Source of the DNA: Haemophilus parainfluenzae
GTDB taxonomy: Bacteria; Pseudomonadota; Gammaproteobacteria; Enterobacterales; Pasteurellaceae
Length of the DNA stretch: 64,000 nt
Direction: 5' to 3'
Assembly (NCBI RefSeq): GCF_014931275.1
Contig: NZ_CP063110.1
Location: 395,001 to 459,000, forward strand
The translations under genes were made by a program, and so were the position numbers. Below the pieces are notes generated by a model. It was not told the DNA's origin. It saw only the letters and a list, made by a program, of their open reading frames with translations, and made no database searches. Position 1 is the first letter of the stretch. Every line of letters begins with the position of its first letter. Positions 39,954 to 51,188 of the stretch are shown here, one piece after another.

Positions 39954-40991
39954 CTATTGCTTATCCACAATCGCTTTCAACATCGTGTAAGATTGGGCTT
40001 GTTTTTGTTCATCAAAAATATAGCTCACCGCCATAATTTCATCAAAATGTACCCGTTCACGCAGTTGCTTGAGTTGAAATTCCACACTTTCAGGACTACC
40101 AATAAGCGAACAAGCGGTCATTTGTTCCACTACCGCACGCTCTTGGTTGTAAATCGGGATCTCCTCGAAATCGACTGGACCAAAGTGCGGTTTCTTTTGG
40201 GCATGCATTTGGGCTTTCCAAACATCTTCCTCTGATGCCAAAGGCGGTTGTAAATTTTGTTGTGCGTTAGTGACCACATTTAAGAAAAATAGTGTTTGTG
40301 TTGTCACCAGTTGTTTTGCTTCTTTATCGGTTTCAGCAACGATCGCGTTCACACCTAAGATGACATAAGGCTCAGCAAGATAGGTAGAAGGTTTGAAGTT
40401 TTTGCGATAAATCTCCACCGCCATTTCCATCATGCGTGGCGCAAAGTGTGAAGCGAAGGCATAAGGCAAGCCAAGCTCTGCCGCAAGATAGGCACTTTCG
40501 GTGCTGGATCCCAAAATATAAAATGGTATATTCAAGCCAGCGGAAGGGTAAGCTGAAACAGGGTTGCTATCTTTAAAATAACCACGAAGTTCCGCAATTT
40601 CCGCAGGAAAATCTAGACTATTTCGCCCACGACGAAGTGCCGCAGCCGTTTTCATATCAGTTCCTGGCGCACGCCCTAAACCGAGTTCAACACGGTTTGG
40701 ATAAAGCGTCTCCAGTGTGCCATATTGCTCGGCTACCACATAAGGCGAATGATTCGGTAACATCACGCCACCTGAGCCAACGCGCAGGGTCTTCGTATTA
40801 GCTAGTGTATGTTGGATTAAAAGTGCGGTCGCTGAACTCACCAAATTTTTCATATTATGATGCTCAGCAATCCAATAGCGTTCAATGCCGATGTTTTCAG
40901 CATGTTTTGCAAGATTGACCATAGACTCAACGGCTTGCAAATAAGTTTGCCCTTCCCGAACGGGGGCGAGATTAAGAATAGAGAGCTTCAT
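39954..40991 (-). CDS. Luciferase-like flavin-dependent oxidoreductase
   Basis: The 345-residue protein is of the bacterial luciferase-like (LLM) superfamily, close in length and motifs to E. coli YhbW: LSILNLAPVREGQ, RYWIAEHHNMKNLVSSATALLI, LRVGSGGVMLPNHSPYVVAEQYGTLE and ELGLGRAPGTD, which form the FMN/substrate site of the TIM barrel. The substrate is unknown. It stands alone between terminators. Confidence 0.87.
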   Translation of the reverse strand: MKLSILNLAPVREGQTYLQAVESMVNLAKHAENIGIERYWIAEHHNMKNLVSSATALLIQHTLANTKTLRVGSGGVMLPNHSPYVVAEQYGTLETLYPNRVELGLGRAPGTDMKTAAALRRGRNSLDFPAEIAELRGYFKDSNPVSAYPSAGLNIPFYILGSSTESAYLAAELGLPYAFASHFAPRMMEMAVEIYRKNFKPSTYLAEPYVILGVNAIVAETDKEAKQLVTTQTLFFLNVVTNAQQNLQPPLASEEDVWKAQMHAQKKPHFGPVDFEEIPIYNQERAVVEQMTACSLIGSPESVEFQLKQLRERVHFDEIMAVSYIFDEQKQAQSYTMLKAIVDKQ

Positions 40992-41129
40992 TTTATTTCC
41001 TCATAATTGATTTGTGAGCGTTATTATACTTGGTTTTTCTGGCAGAAATATCGATAAAATTGGAATAGACTGTTCCGAGAAAAGGAAAAATATTGCAAAA
41101 TAAGCACAAATTCAGATGTATTCGAAAAA

Positions 41130-43046
41130 ATGATTGTATTTAATAATATTTCCCTAAAGCGCGGGCAAACCGAATTGCTCGAGAATGCCACGGCGACCAT
41201 CAATCCGAAACAAAAAGTCGGCTTGGTGGGGAAGAATGGTTGTGGTAAGTCTTCTCTTTTTGCCCTATTAAAAAAAGAATTAACGCCAGAGGGCGGCGAG
41301 GTCACTTATCCATCCAACTGGCGGGTATCTTGGGTGAATCAAGAAACGCCAGCATTGGATATTCCCGCTATTGATTATGTGATTCAAGGGGATCGCGAAT
41401 ATTGCCGTTTGCAGCAGGAATTAAACGAAGCCAATGAGCGTAATGATGGTCATGCGATCGCACGTATTCACGGGCAATTAGAAACCTTGGACGCTTGGAC
41501 AATTCAATCTCGCGCGGCTTCCTTATTACATGGTTTAGGCTTTAGCCAAGACGAAATCACTCAACCGGTGAAATCCTTCTCTGGTGGTTGGCGGATGCGC
41601 TTGAATTTGGCACAAGCGTTGCTTTGTCCATCGGATCTATTATTACTAGATGAGCCAACCAACCATTTGGATTTGGATGCGGTTATTTGGTTAGAACGTT
41701 GGTTAGTGCAATATCAAGGTACTTTGGTATTAATTTCCCACGACCGAGATTTTCTCGATCCGATTGTGACAAAAATCCTCCATATCGAAAATCAGAAGCT
41801 CAACGAATACACGGGGGATTATTCTTCCTTTGAAGTGCAACGGGCAACCAAATTGGCACAACAAACGACGATGTATCGTCAGCAACAACAAAAGATCTCT
41901 CATTTACAAAAGTATATCGACCGCTTTAAAGCCAAAGCGACCAAAGCCAAACAAGCACAAAGCCGCATGAAAGCCTTAGAGCGTATGGAACTGATTGCAC
42001 CGGCTTATGTGGATAATCCTTTTACCTTTGAATTCCGTCCACCGCTATCTTTGCCAAATCCTTTGGTGATGATTGAACAGGCGAGTGCAGGTTATGGCAG
42101 CGGTGAAAGTGCGGTAGAAATTTTAAGTAAAATTAAGCTGAATTTAGTACCGGGTTCGCGCATCGGTTTGCTCGGGAAAAACGGTGCCGGGAAATCAACG
42201 TTGATTAAATTGTTAGCGGGTGAGCTCACCGCTCTTTCCGGTACTGTGCAATTAGCTAAAGGTGTACAACTCGGTTATTTTGCTCAGCATCAGCTCGATA
42301 CCCTACGTGCAGATGAATCTGCTCTCTGGCATATGCAGAAACTCGCACCGGAGCAAACGGAGCAACAGGTACGGGATTATCTTGGGAGTTTTGCGTTCCA
42401 TGGTGACAAAGTTAATCAAGCGGTGAAAGCCTTTTCCGGTGGGGAAAAAGCCCGCTTGGTGCTTGCACTGATTGTTTGGCAACGTCCAAACCTATTACTG
42501 CTCGACGAACCAACTAACCATTTGGATTTGGATATGCGCCAGGCATTGACCGAAGCGCTAGTAGATTACGAAGGCTCTTTGGTGGTGGTTTCTCACGATC
42601 GCCACTTACTACGTAATACCGTGGAGGAATTCTATTTGGTCCACGATAAAAAAGTGGAAGAATTCAAAGGCGATTTAGAGGATTATCAAAAGTGGCTGAG
42701 TGAACAAAACAGTGCACCAGAAAATAAATCCTCAGAGAAAAATGACGACAATGAAAATTCCATGCAAAATCGCAAGGAACAAAAACGTCGTGAGGCCGAA
42801 CTTCGCCAACAAACTGCGCCTCTTCGTAAACAAATCTCCCAACTGGAGGAAAAAATGAATAAGCATGCCTCCAAACTTGCGGAGATTGAAAACCAATTGG
42901 CAGATTCCGAACTATACAGTGCAGAAAATAAAGAAAAATTGACCGCACTTTTGGCACAGCAAGTAGAGGCGAAGAAAGCCTTAGAAGAAGTCGAAATGGA
43001 TTGGTTAGCGGCCCAGGAAGAATTGGAAGCAATGCTACAAGCATAG
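41130..43046 (+). CDS. yheS: ABC-F family ATPase YheS
   Basis: The 638-residue ABC-F protein has two nucleotide-binding domains: Walker A GKNGCGKS and GKNGAGKS, signatures SGGWRMRLNLAQAL and SGGEKARLVLALIV, and the duplicate Walker B LLLLDEPTNHLDLD. The inter-domain linker (about residues 245-290) is Lys/Gln-rich, and a C-terminal coiled coil follows (about 545-635). These proteins bind the ribosomal E site and relieve stalling rather than transporting. Sequence and length match E. coli YheS. Confidence 0.95.
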   Translation: MIVFNNISLKRGQTELLENATATINPKQKVGLVGKNGCGKSSLFALLKKELTPEGGEVTYPSNWRVSWVNQETPALDIPAIDYVIQGDREYCRLQQELNEANERNDGHAIARIHGQLETLDAWTIQSRAASLLHGLGFSQDEITQPVKSFSGGWRMRLNLAQALLCPSDLLLLDEPTNHLDLDAVIWLERWLVQYQGTLVLISHDRDFLDPIVTKILHIENQKLNEYTGDYSSFEVQRATKLAQQTTMYRQQQQKISHLQKYIDRFKAKATKAKQAQSRMKALERMELIAPAYVDNPFTFEFRPPLSLPNPLVMIEQASAGYGSGESAVEILSKIKLNLVPGSRIGLLGKNGAGKSTLIKLLAGELTALSGTVQLAKGVQLGYFAQHQLDTLRADESALWHMQKLAPEQTEQQVRDYLGSFAFHGDKVNQAVKAFSGGEKARLVLALIVWQRPNLLLLDEPTNHLDLDMRQALTEALVDYEGSLVVVSHDRHLLRNTVEEFYLVHDKKVEEFKGDLEDYQKWLSEQNSAPENKSSEKNDDNENSMQNRKEQKRREAELRQQTAPLRKQISQLEEKMNKHASKLAEIENQLADSELYSAENKEKLTALLAQQVEAKKALEEVEMDWLAAQEELEAMLQA

Positions 43047-43055
43047 GGACAGCGT

Positions 43056-43598
43056 ATGAGTCAAAGTCTTTTCCAACACACAAAACACGAAGAATATTGC
43101 CCACAATGCGGCGCACCTTTGCAAATGAAACAGGGTAAAAAAGGACTGTTTTTAGGTTGTACCGCATATCCCGCCTGTGATTATTTGCGCCCCTTGCATA
43201 AGGTGGAACATAAGGTTTTGAAAGAGCTTGATGAGGCCTGCCCGCAATGTGGCAATCCACTCCAACTCAAACAAGGTGCCTTTGGCATGTTCATCGGTTG
43301 TAGTCATTATCCCGATTGTGATTTTGTGGTGCATGAGCAACAGGATGAAGAACAATCTATAGACTGCCCGGAATGCCATAAAGGACATTTGGTTGCCCGT
43401 CGCGGACGACAAGGGAAAATCTTTTATGGTTGCGATAACTTTCCCCATTGCAAATTTTCCTTGCCAGCAAAACCCTATGCTATTCCTTGTCCACAATGCC
43501 ATTTTCCACTAGCACTATTAAAAAGTGAAAATGACGAACACCAAGTGTGGCAATGTGCAAATAAAAGCTGCCGACATATTTTTGAGAAAGAAAAATGA
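43056..43598 (+). CDS. yrdD: Topoisomerase-type C4 zinc-finger protein (YrdD)
   Basis: The 180-residue protein consists of repeated C4 zinc ribbons like the C-terminal domain of topoisomerase [58 protein letters not shown] and a divergent fourth ([19 protein letters not shown]). No catalytic topoisomerase domain is present. It overlaps tsaC by 4 nt and shares the enteric yrdD-tsaC-aroE order. Probably nucleic-acid binding. Confidence 0.9.
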   Translation: MSQSLFQHTKHEEYCPQCGAPLQMKQGKKGLFLGCTAYPACDYLRPLHKVEHKVLKELDEACPQCGNPLQLKQGAFGMFIGCSHYPDCDFVVHEQQDEEQSIDCPECHKGHLVARRGRQGKIFYGCDNFPHCKFSLPAKPYAIPCPQCHFPLALLKSENDEHQVWQCANKSCRHIFEKEK

Positions 43599-44146
43599 AT
43601 GTACAACAAATTGCCACCTGTTTAATGCAAGACGAAGTAGTTGCCTATCCTACTGAGGCGGTATTCGGTTTGGGCTGTAATCCGCTAAGTGAAAGTGCGG
43701 TCAGAAAATTACTTAATTTAAAACAACGTCCAATTGAAAAAGGCATTATTTTAGTCGCACCGAGCTTGCATTTTTTACAACCCTTTGTGGATTTTTTCCA
43801 TTTATCTGACGAACAACTTGCGCGCTTACAGGCACAATATGAGCATCCTATCACCTGGGTGGTGCCGGCTAAGGCAGAGGTTCCACATTTCCTGACGGGG
43901 CAATTTAATAGCATTGCGGTGCGTTTATGTACTCATCCTGCCGTCAAAACCTTGTGCGAAAAAACAGGCTTCGCCCTCACCTCGACCAGCGCGAACTTAA
44001 CCGGTCAATCACCTTGCCGCAGCGCAGATGCCGTGCGTTCCCAATTTGGGGCAGATTTTCCCGTGCTTGATGAAGTGGTTGGTCAAGCACAAAATCCATC
44101 GGAAATTCGTGATTTGCTCACAAACCAACTTTTCAGACAAGGATAA
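43595..44146 (+). CDS. tsaC: Threonylcarbamoyl-AMP synthase TsaC
   Basis: The 183-residue YrdC-fold enzyme makes threonylcarbamoyl-AMP for the t6A modification of ANN-decoding tRNAs. [30 protein letters not shown] and [14 protein letters not shown] are the ATP/threonine-site motifs. It lacks the Sua5 C-terminal domain, as do enteric TsaC proteins (190 aa). Confidence 0.95.
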   Translation: MNVQQIATCLMQDEVVAYPTEAVFGLGCNPLSESAVRKLLNLKQRPIEKGIILVAPSLHFLQPFVDFFHLSDEQLARLQAQYEHPITWVVPAKAEVPHFLTGQFNSIAVRLCTHPAVKTLCEKTGFALTSTSANLTGQSPCRSADAVRSQFGADFPVLDEVVGQAQNPSEIRDLLTNQLFRQG

Positions 44147-45522
<1,376 letters not shown>

Positions 45523-45530
45523 TGTTCCAG

Positions 45531-45536
45531 TATAAT
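45531..45536 (+). promoter_or_regulatory. Possible -10 of lptD
   Basis: TATAAT lies 33 nt before the lptD ATG; TGTTGT 17 bp upstream is a weak -35 inside the end of tag. Confidence 0.4.
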
Positions 45537-45568
45537 CCCCCTAATTTCATCTGAATAAGAGCTGAATT

Positions 45569-47911
45569 ATGAATAAAAAATATACCTTAATTTCAATCTC
45601 AATTCTGACCGCACTTTATAGCCAACAAAGTTTGGCAGATCTGCATGCTCAATGTTTACTTGGTGTGCCTCATTTTACTGGTGAGGTTGTGAAAGGTGAT
45701 GTCAATAATTTGCCGGTTTATATTGAAGCAGATAAAGCAGAGATTAATCAGCCAACTCAGGCGATTTATCAAGGCAATGTGGATTTGAAACAAGGAAACC
45801 GCCATCTGGTCGGGAATTCAGTTGAAGTTAAACAAACTGGTGAAGGTAAACAAGTTCAACGTTGGGCTTATTTACGTGGTGGATTTGATTATAAAGACAA
45901 CCAAATCAATCTATTAGGTAATGATGCGAGCTTTAATTTAGATAGCAAAAACGGTAACGTAACCGATGCAGACTACCAACTTGTAGGACGTCAAGGCCGC
46001 GGTAAAGCACAAGAAATTGAGTTAGGTGATGATTACCGCTTAATGAAAAACGCGACATTTACCTCTTGTTTACCCGATGATAATGCTTGGGCAGTAGATG
46101 CCTCTGAGATTCGTCAGCACATCAAAGAAGAATATGCCGAATTTTGGCATGCGCGTTTTAAAGTATTAGGTGTGCCGGTATTCTATACCCCTTATCTGCA
46201 ATTACCGATTGGTGATCGTCGTCGTTCAGGTTTATTAATGCCAACAGTTGGTCACTCTAGTCGAGATGGTTATTGGTATAAACAACCGATTTATTGGAAT
46301 ATTGCACCAAATTACGATGTGACGATTGCACCAAAATATATGTCACGCCGTGGCTGGCAATTAAATAGTGAGTTCCGTTATTTAACACCGGTTGGTGAAG
46401 GTAAACTTGCTGGCGAATATTTAGGACGTGATCGCTACGATGAATACATTAGCGATAGTCGTAAACGTCACTTATTCTATTGGAATCACAGTTCTTCTTT
46501 TCTTGAAAACTGGCGTTTAAACATTGATTACACCAAAGTTAGTGACAAACAATATTTCACCGATTTTGATTCTGATTATGGTAGCAGTACTGATGGTTAT
46601 GCGAATCAATATGCACGTATTGCTTACTATCAACCAAACTATAATTTGGCCATTTCAGCGCGCCAGTTCCAAATCTTTGACGAAGTGGATATCGGTCCTT
46701 ACCGAGCCATGCCACAAATCGATTTCAATTATTATAGAAATGATTTAGCAAATGGTTGGTTAGATTTTAAATTATTCTCACAAGCTGCACGTTTTGATAA
46801 TGACAGCGCATTAATGCCAACGGCTTGGCGTTTTCATACTGAGCCAAGTTTGACGACAGCAATGTCAAATAAATACGGAAACTTGAATATTGAAACCAAA
46901 CTTTATGCGACGCATTACAATCAGAAGAAAGGCTCTTCTTCTGCTGCAGAAGAAATACAAAAATCAGTAAATCGCGTATTACCACAATTAAAAGTAGATT
47001 TACAAACAGTTTTAGCCTCTAACCAAACTTTATTTGATGGCTATACACAAACGCTTGAACCGCACGCACAATACTTATATCGACCATATAAGGATCAAAG
47101 CAATATTGGCTCTAAGTTAGTTAATGACTATCTTGGCTTTGGTTATGACTCTGCTTTAGTTCAACAAGATTATTATTCATTATTCCGTGATCGTCGTTAT
47201 AGTGGTTTAGATCGTATTTCATCCGCTAATCAAATAACGCTTGGTGGTACAACGCGTCTTTATGATAAAAATGCCAATGAGCGTTTTAACTTCTCGGCAG
47301 GACAAATTTATTACTTAACTGCCTCAAGAATTGACGATAATCCAAATAATCGTACACCAAAATCCTCTTCTTCTTGGGCATTAGAATCCAATTGGAAAAT
47401 TAGCGATAAATGGAATTGGCGTGGTAGCTACCAATATGATACGCTGTTAGATAAAGCCTCCTTAGCAAATAGTAGTTTGGAATTTAACCCGATGAAGAAC
47501 AATCTGATTCAGTTAAATTATCGCTACGCAAGTAAAGAGTATATCAACCAAAACTTAGGTGCGTCTGCTAACCGTTACCAACAAGATATTAAACAGGTTG
47601 GTGTCGTAGCAGCATGGGAGGTCTCAGATAATTGGGCAGTTGTCGGAAAATACTATCAAGATATTGCATTGAAAAAACCAGTTGAGCAATATGTGGGGGT
47701 GCAATATAACTCGTGCTGTTGGTCTGTTGGCGTAGGGGCGAGACGTTATGTCTCCAGTCGACAAAATCAACGTGACGATCAAGTGATTTATGACAACAGT
47801 ATTGGCGTCACCTTTGAATTACGCGGCTTGGGTGAAAATGACCATCAAAGCGGTATCGAAGATATGCTGAAGAAAGGTAAACTTCCTTATATTCAAGCGT
47901 TTAGCTTATAG
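45569..47911 (+). CDS. lptD: LPS-assembly outer-membrane protein LptD
   Basis: The 780-residue barrel inserts LPS into the outer leaflet together with LptE. A signal peptide (ending QQSLA) is followed by the periplasmic beta-jellyroll (VYIEADKAEINQPTQAIYQGNV) and a 26-strand barrel (about residues 215-780). Four cysteines occur as expected: one at the mature N-terminus (HAQCLLG), one in TSCLPDD, and an adjacent pair (NSCCWSVG), supporting the non-consecutive disulfides known in E. coli. The signal peptide contains an uptake sequence (LTAL). Confidence 0.96.
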   Translation: MNKKYTLISISILTALYSQQSLADLHAQCLLGVPHFTGEVVKGDVNNLPVYIEADKAEINQPTQAIYQGNVDLKQGNRHLVGNSVEVKQTGEGKQVQRWAYLRGGFDYKDNQINLLGNDASFNLDSKNGNVTDADYQLVGRQGRGKAQEIELGDDYRLMKNATFTSCLPDDNAWAVDASEIRQHIKEEYAEFWHARFKVLGVPVFYTPYLQLPIGDRRRSGLLMPTVGHSSRDGYWYKQPIYWNIAPNYDVTIAPKYMSRRGWQLNSEFRYLTPVGEGKLAGEYLGRDRYDEYISDSRKRHLFYWNHSSSFLENWRLNIDYTKVSDKQYFTDFDSDYGSSTDGYANQYARIAYYQPNYNLAISARQFQIFDEVDIGPYRAMPQIDFNYYRNDLANGWLDFKLFSQAARFDNDSALMPTAWRFHTEPSLTTAMSNKYGNLNIETKLYATHYNQKKGSSSAAEEIQKSVNRVLPQLKVDLQTVLASNQTLFDGYTQTLEPHAQYLYRPYKDQSNIGSKLVNDYLGFGYDSALVQQDYYSLFRDRRYSGLDRISSANQITLGGTTRLYDKNANERFNFSAGQIYYLTASRIDDNPNNRTPKSSSSWALESNWKISDKWNWRGSYQYDTLLDKASLANSSLEFNPMKNNLIQLNYRYASKEYINQNLGASANRYQQDIKQVGVVAAWEVSDNWAVVGKYYQDIALKKPVEQYVGVQYNSCCWSVGVGARRYVSSRQNQRDDQVIYDNSIGVTFELRGLGENDHQSGIEDMLKKGKLPYIQAFSL

Positions 47912-47921
47912 TGAAATGAAT

Positions 47922-47945
47922 AAAGGCTACCGAAAGGTAGCCTTT
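47922..47945. terminator. lptD/xerC bidirectional terminator
   Basis: AAAGGCTACC, GAAA tetraloop and GGTAGCCTTT followed by a T-run, between convergent genes. Confidence 0.92.
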
Positions 47946-47995
47946 TTGTTTAGACGTGCGGTTAAAAAAGACGACGATTTTTGAGCGCACTTTGT

Positions 47996-48883
47996 TTATT
48001 TTTTTCGTTTTGCTCGAGGATGGGCTTGATCATACACTTCTGCAAGATGTTGGAAATTCAAATGCGTGTAAATTTGCGTGGTGGACAAATTGCTGTGCCC
48101 TAAAAGCTCTTGAACAGCCCGCAAATCCGAACTCGCTTCCAGCATGTGCGTTGCAAAAGAGTGGCGTAGTTTATGTGGGTTAAGATGGCTGTTTAATCCT
48201 TGACGAATGCCCCAGGTTTCCATTCGCTTTTGAATAGAGCGATGAGTGAGGCGATTTCCCTGTTGGCTCACAAAAAGGGCTTCATCTTTAGGATTAAATA
48301 AAGGGCGTACTTTCAACCATTGTTGAATTGCGTGAGAAGCATAGCGCCCAAAAGGCACAATACGTTCTTTGTTCCCTTTACCAATCACTCTCACTTCACG
48401 TACACGGGTGTTAATACTATTGAGGTTTAATCCTTGTAATTCAGATAAACGAAGCCCTGAGCTATACATCAATTCCATCATCGCACGATCACGCAAATCA
48501 ATAGGATCTTTGCTGTCATTTGAAAGCAATTTTTGGACTTGTTCAGCATCAATATTTTTTGGTAAATGTTTGCCTTGTTTCGGCGCTGAAATACCCGTTG
48601 CCGGATTCACTTTCATTTGACCTTGCTGCACAAGATAGCTGAAGAACTGACGAAGAGCAGACAAACGTAATGCTAAGCTCTTTTCTTTTAAACCTTGCTT
48701 ACGGCTTTCCGCCAAAATAAGACGAACCACACTAGGATTCACTTGCTGCCAGTGTTGAATACCTTTTTCAGCCAAAATCGCTAAAATCGCATCTAGCTGA
48801 TGTTGATAATTAGTGAGAGTATGTGGGCTTACTTGGCGTTCAATTCGCAAGTAATCCCAATATTGATTGAGGAGTGTATGCAT
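47996..48883 (-). CDS. xerC: Tyrosine recombinase XerC
   Basis: The 295-residue recombinase resolves chromosome dimers at dif with XerD. The N-terminal SAM-like core-binding domain ([27 protein letters not shown]) precedes the catalytic domain with Arg in [10 protein letters not shown], His-Arg in [22 protein letters not shown], and the nucleophile in IYTHLNF. Length is normal (E. coli 298 aa). It starts at the last base of the acetyltransferase gene upstream. Confidence 0.95.
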   Translation of the reverse strand: MHTLLNQYWDYLRIERQVSPHTLTNYQHQLDAILAILAEKGIQHWQQVNPSVVRLILAESRKQGLKEKSLALRLSALRQFFSYLVQQGQMKVNPATGISAPKQGKHLPKNIDAEQVQKLLSNDSKDPIDLRDRAMMELMYSSGLRLSELQGLNLNSINTRVREVRVIGKGNKERIVPFGRYASHAIQQWLKVRPLFNPKDEALFVSQQGNRLTHRSIQKRMETWGIRQGLNSHLNPHKLRHSFATHMLEASSDLRAVQELLGHSNLSTTQIYTHLNFQHLAEVYDQAHPRAKRKK

Positions 48884-49317
48884 TAGAGAGTTAATTCAAA
48901 CAAACTTTTTTTCGTGTTTAGTTTAAATCCTTCGCGTTCTAAAATACTCTGTTGGGCTTGGCTTAATTCTGCCACTAAACGATTAGATTGTGTATAACGG
49001 ACAAACTCTTTCGCTTTAGAAATAAGGGCAGAATAAATCTCGGCCTGATGTTTATCTTCTTTCACAAAAATATCGGTTAATTGCCAATAGCGTTGTAGTT
49101 GTAAAGAGGATAAGCGAGGATAAAGTTGAACAAAACCAATCGCCTGTGAGTTTTCGTTTACAGCAACAAAAAACATGCTTTCATTAAAACGTATACGATT
49201 CGTTAAAAAGGTTAAAGTGCGGTCAGGATTTTCACTCATTCCGTTGGCAAGTCGATAGGCTTCAAAGAGTGGAGCAAGCACTTCTATATTCCATTGTTCG
49301 GCTTTGAAAATTTTCAT
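48883..49317 (-). CDS. GNAT-family N-acetyltransferase
   Basis: The 144-residue protein has a GNAT fold: [41 protein letters not shown] spans the central strands and the acetyl-CoA region, although the canonical Q/RxxGxG/A loop is not well preserved. I start at the ATG at 49317 ([10 protein letters not shown]); a longer upstream reading adds a 28-residue AT-rich extension without family support. The substrate is unknown. It ends one base into xerC. Confidence 0.75.
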   Translation of the reverse strand: MKIFKAEQWNIEVLAPLFEAYRLANGMSENPDRTLTFLTNRIRFNESMFFVAVNENSQAIGFVQLYPRLSSLQLQRYWQLTDIFVKEDKHQAEIYSALISKAKEFVRYTQSNRLVAELSQAQQSILEREGFKLNTKKSLFELTL

Positions 49318-49470
49318 TGTTACCAGACCTATTTTCCGTTTATTTATAAAATTATTTATTTTTTTATCGGTTCCGTACAGTAGATTGTAGCTTTTTAGCA
49401 CAAAATAATCATCATTTCCCCAAAAAAATTTTCAAAATGTGATTTTGCACAAAGAAATCTGCCCAAAGTT

Positions 49471-49479
49471 TGGTATAGT
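49471..49479 (+). promoter_or_regulatory. tpiA extended -10 promoter
   Basis: TGGTATAGT gives an extended -10 (TGnTATAGT) 38 nt upstream of the tpiA ATG; no good -35 is needed or seen. Confidence 0.6.
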
Positions 49480-49517
49480 AAACACACTTTTTATTTATTC
49501 AATATGGAGAAACAAAA

Positions 49518-50309
49518 ATGGCACGTCGTCCTTTAGTGATGGGTAACTGGAAATTAAACGGTTCCAAAGAGTTCACCAAAGAATTAATCGAAGGATTAAA
49601 AGCAGAATTACATGATGTAACAGGTTGTGATGTGGCAATTGCCCCACCAGTGATGTATTTAGGTACGGCTGAAGCAGCACTTTCTGGTTGTGGTTGCAGC
49701 TGCGGCGGTAAAAGTGTGATTCAGTTAGGTGCACAAAACGTAGATATCAATGTGAAAGGTGCATTTACTGGTGATATTTCTAGCGAAATGTTAAAAGATT
49801 TTGGTGCAAAATACATCATTATCGGTCACTCTGAGCGTCGTACTTACCACAAAGAAAGCGACGAATTCGTCGCGAAAAAATTTGGCGCATTAAAAGAAGC
49901 AGGTTTAGTGCCTGTATTATGTATCGGTGAAACTGAAGCTGAAAACGAAGCAGGTAAAACTGAAGAAGTATGTGCGCGTCAAATTGATGCAGTCATCAAT
50001 GCATTAGGTGTAGAAGCATTTAATGGTGCAGTGATTGCTTATGAACCAATTTGGGCGATCGGCACGGGCAAATCAGCAACTCCAGCACAAGCACAAGCTG
50101 TTCATGCATTTATCCGTGGCCACATCGCAGCAAAATCACAAGCTGTAGCAGATCAAGTGATCATTCAATACGGTGGTTCAGTAAATGACGCCAATGCAGC
50201 GGAATTATTCACTCAACCAGATATCGATGGTGCATTAGTGGGTGGTGCTTCACTTAAAGCGCCTGCATTTGCAGTAATCGTGAAAGCAGCGGAAGCAGCG
50301 AAAAACTAA
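49518..50309 (+). CDS. tpiA: Triosephosphate isomerase
   Basis: The 263-residue TIM barrel has the catalytic residues in place: Lys in GNWKLNG, His in IIGHSERR and Glu in [12 protein letters not shown]. It is several residues longer than E. coli TpiA (255 aa) because of a cysteine-rich insertion, [11 protein letters not shown] (Cys58, 60, 62), between strand 2 and the AQNVD segment. AATATGGAGAAACAAAAATG provides the ribosome-binding site. Confidence 0.97.
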   Translation: MARRPLVMGNWKLNGSKEFTKELIEGLKAELHDVTGCDVAIAPPVMYLGTAEAALSGCGCSCGGKSVIQLGAQNVDINVKGAFTGDISSEMLKDFGAKYIIIGHSERRTYHKESDEFVAKKFGALKEAGLVPVLCIGETEAENEAGKTEEVCARQIDAVINALGVEAFNGAVIAYEPIWAIGTGKSATPAQAQAVHAFIRGHIAAKSQAVADQVIIQYGGSVNDANAAELFTQPDIDGALVGGASLKAPAFAVIVKAAEAAKN

Positions 50310-50331
50310 TTTTTCTTGTTCTAAAAGAAAT

Positions 50332-50363
50332 AAAAAGTGCGGTCAATTTTGACCGCACTTTTT
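50332..50363. terminator. Dual uptake-sequence terminator between tpiA and narP
   Basis: AAAAAGTGCGGTCAA and TTGACCGCACTTTTT form a stem of up to 15 bp with a very short loop and flanking T-run, between convergent genes. Confidence 0.88.
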
Positions 50364-50380
50364 TACGTTTTGAAACTTAC

Positions 50381-51010
50381 CTATCGACCATTTCGTTCAA
50401 AGAACAAAACGGTTGCGGCAACGCGTGAGTGAACATTAAGTTTACGAAGTAAATTGCGAATATGTACTTTAACTGTTTCTTCAGAAATGAAAAGCTGGCC
50501 TGCAATTTGTTTGTTGGATAAACCTGTTGCAATTAAACGTAATACATCCATTTCACGATCGGTGAGTGAATCCATTGGATCAACAGTATGTTTGCGTTCT
50601 AAAAGAAGATTTTTAATCGAATCACTTAAAATCACTTCACCTTGCGCAATACGTTTAATTTGCTCAAGTAGCACATCTGGCTCAGTATCTTTCAATAAAT
50701 AGCCATCTGCACCAGCATCGATGAGAGTGAAAATATCATTTTTCGCATCTGATACGGTTAAGATCAAAATTCGCGCATCAACACCTTCTGCACGTAAGCC
50801 TTTAAGGGTATCTAAACCTGAAAGACCTTTCATATTGAGATCTAAAATGATTAAATCGGGCGATTCTTGAATCGCAATAGAAATGCCTTCTGTACCGCTT
50901 CCTACATCAGCGACAACTTCAAAATTCTCTTCTAATTCAACTAATTGTTTGATACCACGACGCATTAATGGATGGTCGTCGATAATTAATACTTTTAACT
51001 TTTCTTGCAT
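50381..51010 (-). CDS. narP: Nitrate/nitrite response regulator NarP
   Basis: The 209-residue response regulator has a receiver domain with phospho-acceptor Asp in LIILDLNMKG, acidic pair in VLIIDDHP and Lys in YLLKDTEP, then a LuxR-type helix-turn-helix (LTDREMDVLRLIATGLSNKQIAGQLFISEETVKVH). It matches NarP/NarL, which control anaerobic respiration. No sensor kinase gene is adjacent, typical of an unlinked NarQ. GGAGAATATTATG supports the start at 51010; a longer reading with 19 extra residues is not supported. A possible FNR site lies upstream. Confidence 0.93.
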   Translation of the reverse strand: MQEKLKVLIIDDHPLMRRGIKQLVELEENFEVVADVGSGTEGISIAIQESPDLIILDLNMKGLSGLDTLKGLRAEGVDARILILTVSDAKNDIFTLIDAGADGYLLKDTEPDVLLEQIKRIAQGEVILSDSIKNLLLERKHTVDPMDSLTDREMDVLRLIATGLSNKQIAGQLFISEETVKVHIRNLLRKLNVHSRVAATVLFFERNGR

Positions 51011-51153
51011 AATATTCTCCAAGAGATAAGCGGACACTATTCTATTGCCTAAAGGCAAAACATCCACTGCCTTAGATTACTTCTCAATAGATTTTCGACC
51101 GAGGGATTCTATCGGGATTTTACCTATCTTCCAATGCATATTTGCAGACAAAC

Positions 51154-51167
51154 TTGATTTATCTCAA
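51154..51167 (-). promoter_or_regulatory. Candidate FNR box upstream of narP
   Basis: TTGAT-TTAT-CTCAA matches the FNR consensus TTGAT-N4-ATCAA at nine of ten defined positions. It lies about 144-157 bp upstream of the narP start, in the cyaA-narP gap. Confidence 0.5.
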
Positions 51168-51188
51168 ACAATGCTTGTTTTGATGTCG

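Noticed and set aside
42664..43260. 198-codon minus-strand open frame across the yheS-yrdD boundary
   Set aside because: It covers two well conserved plus-strand genes, and its translation lacks any domain.
47996..48883. Tyrosine recombinase as a mobile-element integrase
   Set aside because: Sequence, length and context fit the housekeeping dimer-resolution enzyme XerC, and no att sites or cargo are present.
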